Source: Liriodendron chinense (taxonomy: Eukaryota > Streptophyta > Magnoliopsida > Magnoliales > Magnoliaceae). From it: 64,000 nt of DNA. The notes beneath the pieces were generated by a model that worked only from the letters and a program-made list of their open reading frames with translations, did not search any database and had not been told where the DNA came from. The first letter of the stretch is position 1. Each line of letters opens with the position of its first letter. The translations under genes and the position numbers were made by a program. Shown here piece by piece: positions 23,301 through 33,125 of this stretch. Where the stretch lies: NCBI GenBank assembly GCA_003013855.2, contig PVNU02000868.1, positions 124,001 through 188,000 of the forward strand, given 5' to 3'.

Positions 23301-24142
23301 ACAAGGAGCCAAATGGTCCCAACTAGACTTGTTATATAATAAAGGTATTCTAGCTTCATCAATTTGCTGTATGAATTGGACTAATAAATACTTGGCTATT
23401 CATGCATATTATGGCATACACCTGTGGAGGATGTGTAGGTGCTTGGTTGCTTGATGTGGCGCCAACGCTACCTTTTGTGTCCTCATATGATCCCCGAGAC
23501 ATGCATCTATGTGCGCATCATAACATACATGCATTTAATTGACTCGTTTGGAAAATGTATTGTTTGTGTCTTCATTGTTTGTGCCTACTTGTGTGCATAA
23601 CATGTGTAATTTGCTTAGTATTTGTGCGTTAGAAATAACTAGCTTATGAATAGTATATTGTGAACTTGCTCATATCTAAAATATTCCGAGTATAATCTTG
23701 GAGATAGTTCTTCACTATGTTGGCGTTTGACGCCTTCCATTTGACATATGCAGATGATTCCAGTATAGAACCGGATGGTGGTGCATTCAGAGCGCTCTTG
23801 TAATCTTATAGCATCGTCCTTTTAGTAGTGTACTTCCCTTCCTTTTGCTTTTATTGCGATTCGTATAATTCTCATATGGGCTTACACTGCAATTAAACTG
23901 TACCATTTTAGGTGTTAGCCTTTATTTCTAGATTTAGTTATCTCCGCCTTGCTTTGATTTCGCCAATCGAAATGCGTTACTCTAATTATTGGTGCTTGGG
24001 AATGGATGTAAATTTGATTGAGAGCACATGTGAGAGTATTTTGCACGTGTGACATTCCTAAAGTGGCACTTTAATAAGTTAACACCCGAAAACTCGGGAT
24101 TGAAGTCTCTATACTCAGGTGCCGAAATTTCGGGGTGTTACA
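20384..24142. repeat. Solo LTR (3.76 kb) with 5-bp target duplication CTCGA
   Basis: Begins TGTAACGCCTC and ends CGGGGTGTTACA, flanked on both sides by CTCGA (20379-20383 and 24143-24147). The terminal TGTAAC/GTTACA and the length fit Del/Tekay-type LTRs. No polyprotein lies inside. Near 20897-20985 it carries several CCGGTTGACC or GGTCAACC motifs. Orientation is not settled. Otherwise no gene is seen. Confidence 0.85.
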
Positions 24143-24480
24143 CTCGAGGTCCACCCCCAGCGCCATAACATTTTCCACACCTATTGCACAGTGAACGGGA
24201 AGGTGTGCAATGTCATCATCAATAACGGAAGTAGTGAAAACATCGTGTCCAAGCTTATGGTGGACAAACTCCGTTTACCGACAACAAAACACCCAACCCC
24301 ATACACCATCAGTTGGATCAAGAAAGTTAGCAATACTAAAGTAATGGAACAATGCTTAATTTCATTCTCAATTGGTAGAAGTTATAAAGATGAAGTACTA
24401 TGTGATGTGGTCAACATAGAGGCATGTCATTTACTCTTTAGGTGACCATGTCAATTACTCTTTAGGTGACCATGTCAATC
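24143..24480 (+). pseudogene. Chromovirus protease fragment
   Basis: Contains HNIFHTYCTVNGKVCNVIINNGSS-type sequence. The catalytic Asp-Gly position is Asn-Asn-Gly, so the active-site Asp looks mutated. The frame ends at an in-frame TGA after HLLFR, within a tandem duplication of about 26 bp (24424-24480). Confidence 0.75.
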
Positions 24481-25372
24481 AAACCGGGACGTAACCCATC
24501 ATGGAAGAGACAACGTGTATGTATTTATCAAGGATGAGAGGAAGAGAATTTTGGCTCCTATGGCACCGGAGAGCCACCTCGAAGCTTCTAAAGTGGAGGG
24601 GGATACTCTCCTGGCCATACGAGAATTTGTTGAAGAGTTGAAAGAGACTGAGAGAAATATACGCTATGGTTGTGAAGTGTGAGAATTCAGGAACTTCAAA
24701 TATACCACCAGTTTTAAGACCCTTGTTAAATGAATTTAAAAGTACCTAGCTTGAAGAACTTCCAAACAGTCTCTCCTATGAGGGATATACAGCATTGTAT
24801 TGATTTCATCCCTGGGGCTAATTTGCCTAACTGCCCGCACTACCGCTTGAGCCCGAAGGAAAGTGAGATCCTCCAGGGTCAAGCCGAGGACTACATGAAA
24901 AGGGGCCCATTCCAATGGACTGACGAAGCTGAGAGGAGTTTTGTCGTGATCAAGCAACAGTTATCGTCCACTCCATGTTTGGTATTACCCAATTTTGAGA
25001 AAGTCTTCGAGGTCGACTGTGATGCATCATACATAGGCATTGGCGATGTGTTATCACAAGAAGGCAAACATGTGGCATTCTACAACGAGAAATTAACTAA
25101 GGCAAGGAAGAAATTGTCTACGTATGAGATCGAGTTATACGTTGTAGTATAAGCTCTTTGACATTGGTGGTACTACCTCATACAGAGGGAGTTTGTTTTG
25201 TACACTGATCATTAGGTTTTGAAGTTCATCAATAGTCAAACTAACATTAGTCGTGTGCATGCCTAGGTGAGTCTCATTTTTGCAGGAGTTTGTATTTGTA
25301 CTGAAGCATAAGTCGGGCCAGCAGAACAAGGTTGTGGATGCTTTAAGTCATCGAGCCACTCTTCTCGTTACC
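24481..25372 (+). pseudogene. Chromovirus RT (core deleted) and RNase H
   Basis: The RT entry motif HYRLSPKESEILQGQ is followed within ~15 codons by the RNase H start (QWTDEAERSF, VDCDASYIGIGDVLSQ), so the whole RT catalytic core including YxDD has been deleted at about 24905. The RNase H remainder (YTDH, INSQTN, VDALS-like) is broken by stops after 25150. Non-functional. Confidence 0.8.
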
Positions 25373-26770
25373 ACGAGCGCTTGAGGTTGTCGATTTTGAC
25401 TGCCTTAATGAGCTATATGAAGAAGACGATCGACTTTAACGAAGATTGGATTCGAAGTATAGAGTATCGCCTAGGCGACTTCTATATTCAAGAGGAATTC
25501 CTATTTTACAGGAATCGACTATGTATCCCACAGTGCTCCTTACGTGAGAAGATCATACTCGAACTCCATAGTGGTGGCCTTAGAGGTCATTTTGGTTGTG
25601 ACAAGATGAAGGCTTTGGTGGAGGAACGTTACTAATGGCCTCACCTAGGCCATGATATAGGTAAGATGGTGCAATGGTGCCATATTTGTCAGACCTCTAA
25701 GGGAAACTCTCAAAACACATGACTCTACACTCCACTACCCGTGCCAGAAGGTCCTTGGGAGGACATATCAATGGACTTCGTTCTAAGGCCTCCCACAAAC
25801 ACAACGCGACATGGACTCCGTGTTCGTGGTTGTAGACAGGTTTTCTAAGATGGCTTACTTTGTCCCGTGCAAGAAGACTTATGATGCGACGAATGTGACC
25901 ACTCTCTTTTTCAGAGAAATCATGAGGCTGCATGGACTCCCCAAGACCATTACATCAGACCGTGATATAAAGTTCATGAACCACTTTGGACGGACTTTGT
26001 AGAGTCGATTTGGTACTCAACTTCAATTTAGCAGTGCTTATCATCCTCAAACGGACGAACAGACTGAAGTAGTGAACAGGACACTAGGTAATCTTATCTG
26101 ATGTATCTCCGACGACAAACCAAAGCAATGGGACTTGACCTTATCACAGAGGAATTCGCTTTCAACAACATGATGAACCACTCCACAAGAAAGTCACCAT
26201 TCCAGATCGTCTATGGACGGGTACCTCGCCACTCGCTTGACCTCGTCCCACTACCCGCTATTCCCGGCAAGAGCGTAGCTACAGGAAATATGGCCGACAA
26301 AATCACTGCATTGCATGCGAAATTCGGACTAAGCACAGTGACTCAAACGAGAAATACAAGTGGGACGTGCCAGGGTATTTGAGGTGGGTGATCAAGTAAT
26401 GGTGCATCTGCGCAAGAAGCACTTCCCAGCTAGCACCTACAACAAATTGAAACAAAAGAAGATTGGTCCGATCCCGATCCTACAGAAGCTGAATGATAAC
26501 GCCTATTTAGTTGATCTCCCCGATGAGTTCGAGATATCACGGACATTTAACGTAGCTGACTTGTTTGAATATCATGAGCCAGAGGTGAACGAGAACTCGA
26601 GGATGAGTTCTTTCAAAGGAGAGAAGACTGATGTAAAAGGGGTAGCCGAGGAGTACATGACCCGGATAGACCAAAAGAAAGACCCCAAGAAGCATCGCAC
26701 GGGTCGGGCGACCGAAGATGGGTCGAGCGCCCGACCCCCTCTCCGACCCCCTCTTCGAAATCCAAGCTAA
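25373..26770 (+). pseudogene. Chromovirus integrase
   Basis: Fragments cover the zinc finger region (25500-25720), the catalytic core (VVDRFSKMAYFVPC, TSDRDIKF, YHPQTDEQTE at 25811-26095) and the C-terminal domain (VFEVGDQVMVHLRKKHFP, FNVADLFEYH at 26360-26600). In-frame stops separate them (25635, 26002, 26099) and a frameshift lies near 26370. The open frame continues to 26770, inside the proposed LTR. Confidence 0.8.
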
Positions 26771-27251
26771 ACTCTCTGGACATTTGTCGTCCAGTTCGAG
26801 GGCCCAAAATGGTCTGATTTTGTCCAAAGAATTCTCTGGAAGTTTTTTACGATCGTCGAGAGCCTTCCCCCCCCCCCCCCCCCCCCCGCAGATTCTATTG
26901 CACAAACAAGTCCGAACTTTTCTATTTTGTTTCCTTTTTTAGACCAACTCTTGCTAATCTCCATTTTTAGGGTTTAGAGGCTTGCTTAGAGTATTTAAAG
27001 TATTTTATTTTCGTGTTAAAGGATTATCCTACATTATTCTCGAAATAAAGCTTTGTTTTTCTCTTTTATTCGTGGATTCGAAGTTTCGATTTAGGATTAC
27101 CAGATTATTCTATGGATTCAGAGTGTTTATTACGTGAGATATACATAGATCGATCTCACTTCCGCTCAGAGTGTTTATTGCGTGAGATATACGTAAATCA
27201 ATCTCACTTCCGCCTACGCTTGTGCCATTTTCTAGGGTACTCATCGCATCA
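26629..27251 (+). repeat. Probable 3' LTR of the chromovirus (623 bp)
   Basis: Starts TGATGTAAAAGG and ends CATCGCATCA, giving a TGATG/CATCA terminal inverted repeat. It follows the integrase C-terminus directly. The 5' LTR is outside the window, so this border is inferred from the termini only. Contains a 21-bp poly-C run (26867-26887). Confidence 0.45.
27119..27212. repeat. Two-copy 46-bp tandem repeat
   Basis: AGAGTGTTTATT(A/G)CGTGAGATATAC and the following ~20 bp ending CTCACTTCCGC occur twice in a row within the putative chromovirus LTR. Confidence 0.85.
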
Positions 27252-29339
27252 TAAAAGCTATAGATGTTTTCTATCATCAACTAATCAAGTATTTTGTCAC
27301 GCCACGTTTCTTACTATGAAAGTTAATTTCTATGCCATGTTCTAAAATCTGGACAGCCATTAAATCTTGCGGCCGTTGGACAGTCACATCATGAAAATAA
27401 TGGTATACATCTTGATATCTTGTTTTCAAAAGATCTCAATATTCATGATCTTCCTAAAGATTCTCATTGCCTTGGTCAGATTGTTCCCACCTACAAATAA
27501 AAACACCAGAGAGAGATACGGGTTTTGCTCATCTCTTGATTATTAACTGTATGTGGGCCCATCAGATGATATTTGTGTGGCATCCAAGCATCCAGCAGAT
27601 CATTCCACTATGAAACTGTGACACTCCCAAAATCAGGCCGACCCAATCATCAGGTGGTCCACACAATAAAACCATCTGGTGGGTCGCAAATGCTAATTTG
27701 GATCGAAGTTGTTGGATGGTTTCCTATTGTTTTCTATGGTGTGGTCCACTTGATGATTGGATCCATATAATTTTTAGCATGTCCCATTTTTATGGTAGGG
27801 CAATCCTACTGGATGAGTTGGATGCCATACACACTCCAAGGTGGGCCCCAGTAACATCTAATTGCACAATATTCTCATCTACAACAGCTGCAGAAGAAAC
27901 GCTCCATTGGTAATCTAAATTGCCTATTTAGTGGCAAATGGTTTTTAGTGTTCATTTGTAAGCACAGAAACTGTAACGTAGAACTTTGTCCGTACTATAT
28001 GTAAGCGAAGATCTGGACCGTACAAATAACACGCTTGATACTTAGGTGGCTCTTTATTCATAGTCCAATGATATTATTCGACTTTAAATGATGGTTTTGA
28101 ATGAGAATTTGGGTGGCAATGGGCCGGTGTAGAGCCGGGACAGGATTAGCCATGACCCTTCCCCAAGCCCTAGCCCTAATCAAGCTAAAAAGGCCTCAGT
28201 CCGGGCCTTAGCTCTACTGGATCTTGCTGGCCAGCCCTATATGAAAATGAGTGACATGATCAAAGGTATAAATAGTCTCAATCTAAGAAATTCTTTGAGA
28301 TAGCCCTTCAATTTGCCGGAACCGAACCTCAAGTCGAGCTTAGGAGCCCAAGCACTAGTCTTATAGGGTCGTGCAGGGAGGGGTTGCATGCAAGAGCTGT
28401 TGAAGCTTTATTATCTTTCATTCTATGTATATTGTTTGGATGATGCATGTTGTTGGGTTGGGTGACCTTCCTTGGAAGGACATGTCCATCTCTTAAATAT
28501 ATGCGTTGATACTATATATGTGATTTTAGTTCGCTTAATCAGATTAACGTTTCAAAAAACAAACAAAAAAATCTATGTCAACAGATTCGGAAATTGAAAA
28601 GTTTAATTTTCAGTTCTCGAATTATGGTGTGACAAACCTGGCTTACAGCCCGGCCTACTTTCCTACATTCAACAGATAGATGGCCATGGATGCATTGGCC
28701 ATGATACTGTCTGATCAGTTCCAGGGTGGCCACAAATTGGATGGTCTTGATCAATGTATATTGCTAGTTGTACGATAGAGATGGAACTGAGTATCCACCT
28801 TTGGGACTCTAATAGCAACCAGATGATGGATGGTTACTTTTGTCACACCATTTCTGCATGTGGGCCCACACATTCTAGCAATCAAAGTGGTGACACAGGC
28901 AAAACAAACTCCAACGGCGCCTCCCTCCTTTTCCAACGCTACAAAAAGCTTTGGAACCAGAAACGGCCGTTTCAGGACTCCATCCCTTCTTTATTACAAT
29001 TTACATCACTCAGCCATGAGAAATGATCCAGTGCTCCTATAGCATATTAATCTATGGTGCTCCCAGGCGCATATGGACACTTGGACAGTCCCATCAACCG
29101 ATCTGGGACGTCTAAAAGTATTTAAATAATAATGATCGGATGATCCGATCCACAAATAATTGCCCTTCACTTTTATAGCCATCTGTTTCCCAAGCCACGG
29201 ATGGGATGGTTAGGATTCTTCTATTAGAGAACTTTGATTATTACTCTTTGGCCATTCGGTTGCAGGGAAAAGAAGAGGGACATTAGGTGTGGTCAGTCGG
29301 GACCGGCTCTTCCACCACGTCTGTAGAAAAAGCATATTC
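27252..29339. other. Intergenic, repeat remnants only
   Basis: No gene is seen. A partial fold-back-type element lies at about 27630-27850 (GGTGGTCCACAC facing GTGTGGTCCACTTG). A GGGTGGCAATGGGCCGG-type segment near 28107 resembles the end of a plant hAT-like MITE. The rest is AT-rich. Confidence 0.5.
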
Positions 29340-29812
29340 TACAGCACCATGTGTGGAGCCCACCATGATGTAAGACCCACACCAAACCGTCCATGAGGTT
29401 CACCCTTTCATGTGGGGCCTACCTTGATGTATTTGTTGAATATCCATGCCGTCCATTTGTTTTTCCGTCTCATGTGGACCATACCAATAGAAAGAGTGAG
29501 TGATGAATAACCATTAAAAACAATTTCGAGGGCCACAGAAGCTTTGGATCAATATTATCTTTAAAATTTCCCTTCATCCAGATCTCATTTACATTATCAA
29601 CAGGTTGGATTGCAAATAAACATTAATAAAACGTTACAATGGGCCCCTTGGAATTTTTAATGGTGAGGCACTCAATCAACACTGTTTCATGTCATGTGGT
29701 CCACTTGAGATTTGGATCTATATAAATTTTGGTACTCCATCCTAAAATGGTCCATAGAAACGGATGGACGGCGTGGATATACAGAAAATCATAAATGTGG
29801 GCTCAACGGTAG
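29340..29812. repeat. Fold-back MITE copy 1
   Basis: The left arm (GATGTATTTGTTGAATATCC, then GCCGTCCATTTG) faces the right arm (ACGGATGGACGGCGTGG) about 340 bp away. Inner arms (GTGGACCATACC and ATGTGGTCCACTTGAG) also face each other, as in the other copies. Ends are approximate. Confidence 0.6.
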
Positions 29813-30027
29813 GGGTAACACCCACTAAGCTGCTCCCCTGGTAACACCTAAATCTCACCCAAAACGGAGATGGATCACACCAATGGGAAGTTGGGAACAG
29901 GTGGGCTGGGAATGGCAGGCCGCCCACCATTTAAACCTTCGAATTGTGTGCGTAGCCGACCGTGTCTTTCAGACACATCATGGTGGGGCCCACATAGCTT
30001 TGACACCAGCTGGCTGGCTGGTGTTGG

Positions 30028-30421
30028 AAGCAGATTGCGTCCGACCAGATCAGTGTTGGGACCAACCATGATGTATCCGTTTATCCACACCGTCCATCCC
30101 TTTTAGAAGATCATAGTAGGATATGCCTCCCAAAACTAGGAAGATCCAAAGTTCAAGTCGGCCACACCAAATATTATTCGGAACCTGATGACGTCATCAC
30201 AACAATAGCGCGTTAATGTAGTGATGACGTCACCAGTTCCACTCAATATTTGGTGTGGCCCACTTGATCGTTGGATCTTCATCAATTTTATTTCCATATA
30301 TTAAAATGATCTGAGAAAATGAATGGACGGCTTTGATAAACGGATACACCATGGTGGGTTCCCACACTTATCTGGTCGGACGCTTTGAGGTCCAACCAGT
30401 GGGCGGACGCAATCCGCGTCC
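30028..30421. repeat. Fold-back MITE copy 2 with 11-bp target duplication
   Basis: Flanked by GCTGGTGTTGG at 30017-30027 and 30422-30432. The terminal arm ends read AAGCAGATTGCGTCC on the left and GGACGCGGATTGCGTCC in complement on the right, followed by CCGTTTATCC...GTCCATCC arms. The whole element folds on itself. Its right edge is about 75 bp from the permease ATG. Confidence 0.8.
30189..30232. promoter_or_regulatory. Paired TGACGTCA sites upstream of the permease
   Basis: TGACGTCA occurs at 30189-30196 and 30225-30232, at the apex of fold-back copy 2. It is a perfect palindromic ACGT-core site of the kind bound by plant bZIP factors. Distance to the ATG is about 310 and 275 bp. Function is inferred. 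Confidence 0.45.
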
Positions 30422-30472
30422 GCTGGTGTTGGGGTCACTAGCCAAACCGCCCATCCGCCCATAAGTGCCGTG

Positions 30473-30476
<4 letters not shown>

Positions 30477-30506
<30 letters not shown>
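30477..30506. repeat. (GA)15 microsatellite before the permease start
   Basis: GA dinucleotide run that ends at the ATG; it would lie in the 5' untranslated region. GA/CT repeats are common in plant core promoters and leaders. Confidence 0.9.
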
Positions 30507-30509
<3 letters not shown>

Positions 30510-33035
30510 GACGAGAAGGAAGAAGATGGTCATGAAAGGGGAGAGAGAATCCAAGAGAAGGAAGAAGATGGTAATGAAAGAGAAGGTATGTAGTAAGATG
30601 TCATGCACCAAATTCTAAAGACCTGTTTGGATGCCACTTAGAAAAAGAATCCATCTTATTTTAGCTAATATTTATAATAGCCAAAATTCTATTTCTGATT
30701 TTAAGTCATTTATAACTAGTTTTTGAAAGTTGGTCTGCGAGTTCATAGTATTCGGATTCAAGTTATAAATATACAAATAAGACTACATTCTTTAGAATTG
30801 AAATTTTATCCAAATTCCATGTTGCCAAACAACCCCTAATAGACATTTGATTTTATAAACTCATATTTATTTATTTTTTAATCTTATTGTCATCTGATTT
30901 TTGAGTTTTATTGCCCTTCCCAATAATCAGACGAGTTCTCTCACTAGGGGACGCCGTTTGGCTATTGAGACCCTGCCACTAGGCTAGTGGTTGGTGCTCC
31001 GTGGGCCTCACCATGATGCATGTGTTTCATCCATGCCGTCCATCCATTTTTTCAGATCCTTTTATGGTATGATCCCAAAAATGAGGTAGATCCAAATCTC
31101 AAGTGGACCACATCACAGGAAACAATGTTGATTGAACACCCACCATTAATATCTTCTTGGGGATCACAAAAGTTTTGTATCAAGCTCATATTTGTTTTTT
31201 CTTTTCATACAAATAAATATTACAGTGGGTCTAGGAGGATTTTAATAGGTGGACATTCAATCACAACTGTTTATGTGGTGTGGTCCACTTGAAATTTAGA
31301 TCTCTTAATTTTTGAGATCAAACCCTAAAATGATTTTGAAAAATGAATGGATGGTATAGATAAAACACATACATCATGCTGGGCCCACAGAGCACCGACC
31401 ACTAGCCAAACCGCATCCCTCATTAGGTGGGGAATACATGCAGTTTAAATGTGGACCGTTCATCAGCTAATGCTACTATCACTTACGAAATTCATGGTCC
31501 ACTTGATGAGTGGACTAACCTGATTCTTTTCCCACGACCACCATGGTGGACTACCTATGGCTTAGACTTTACAGTCATGGCACATGTGGGGCATGTATAG
31601 AGCTGTACATTGAGCTGAGTCGAGCCCTGCTCCAGACCACCTTGGCTCGTGTTCAGCTCAGCTCGACTCCGCCTTTGAGCTGGACTAACATGATTGAGTT
31701 CAATTGAGCTTTCGAGTTGAGTTTGAGCTCAAAGTTTTTCAAGCTAATTCAAGCTAAAGGCGTGTTTGGATTTATAGAAATTATATTTCATGTGAAACCT
31801 TATTTACACCAAAATATAAGGAAAGGAAATTATATTTCATGCGAAACCTTATTTACACCAAAATATAAGGAAAGGAAATATAAGGAAAGGAAATAATATT
31901 TCTCATATTATTTACACCAAAATATAAGGAAAGGAAATAATATTTCTCATATTTGTTTATCAAAAATATTTTCTTGAAAAAAATTGTGGTCTATTTTCAA
32001 ATCATATGTTTGGAAAAAAAATTTATTGCAAAATAAAATGTTTACAAAATCCAGTGAACAGTGAAACCCTTACCATGGGGACCCACTTTAATGTATGTAT
32101 TTTATATCCATGCCATCAATCTGTTTGGATGTATCATTTTATGGATTGAGTGCAAAAATGAAACAGATCCAAATATCTGGTGGACCATACCATAGGAAAC
32201 AATGGATGAATGACCATTAAAAACTCCTTTAGGGCCATGACTAGTTTTGGATTAAGCTTATATTTGTTTTTCCCTTCATCCAGGTTTGTTTGACGTTATC
32301 AACAGGTTGGATGGCAAATAAACGTAATTAAAATATTACAATGGGCCTTAAGAAATTTTTAATGATTAGGGCATTTAATTACCATTGTTTCCCATATGGT
32401 CCACCTTGAAGTTATTCTATGTCCATACTGTCCATATGTTTTTTAATATCATTTTAGGGCATAATCCCAAACACAAAGCATATCCAAATCTTAGGTTTAC
32501 ATGACCTTATCAACGGATTGGATGGAAAATAAACATTACAAAAGCATTACAGTTGGCCTTAGGAAGTCTTTTGTGTTAGGGCATTTAATCACCATCGTTT
32601 CTTATAGCATGGTCAACCTGAGATTTAGGTCAACATCATTTTTGGGCTTAGGCACTAAAATGTTCTGAAAAAATGGATGGACAGTGTGGATATAAGATAC
32701 ATACATCAAGATGGGCTCATGGTAAGGGTTGCAACGTCTTGGGTAACACTCAACCGTGCCTCACAACTCCCTAAAACATGTAGCAAAAGGAAACTTGATT
32801 TCTCAAGGTTGTAGGTGAGAAACTAAAAGGACAATTTCGAAGGAAAATTAACTGCGTGAGAAATTCAATTTTCCTTTCTTTCTTATAATTTTAGTGCTAA
32901 CAAACAGGGGAAAGATGGTTTCTAAAGAAACCCTATTACCTTTCCTACTGTTTCATTGAATCCAAACAGGCCCAAAAGGCTGAGCTTAGAAGAAAAAAAA
33001 ATGTATTGTTTTTACAAACTTATACTAGTGTATAT

Positions 33036-33125
<90 letters not shown>

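Larger units (their letters stand above)
20233..27251 (+). mobile_element. Decayed chromovirus (Ty3/gypsy), plus strand, 5' part cut off by element B
   Basis: Fragments in order are a gag-protease linker, protease, a truncated RT, RNase H, integrase and a probable 3' LTR. The 5' LTR and most of gag should lie left of the nested Tat elements, outside the window. The integrase C-terminus runs into the putative LTR, as in CRM chromoviruses, but the clade (CRM or Reina) is not certain. A solo LTR (20384-24142) interrupts it, so it is the oldest element of the nest. Confidence 0.7.

Noticed and set aside
26867..26887. Poly-C run as polypurine tract of a minus-strand element
   Set aside because: No LTR-like terminus or minus-strand pol lies next to it; it falls inside the putative chromovirus LTR.
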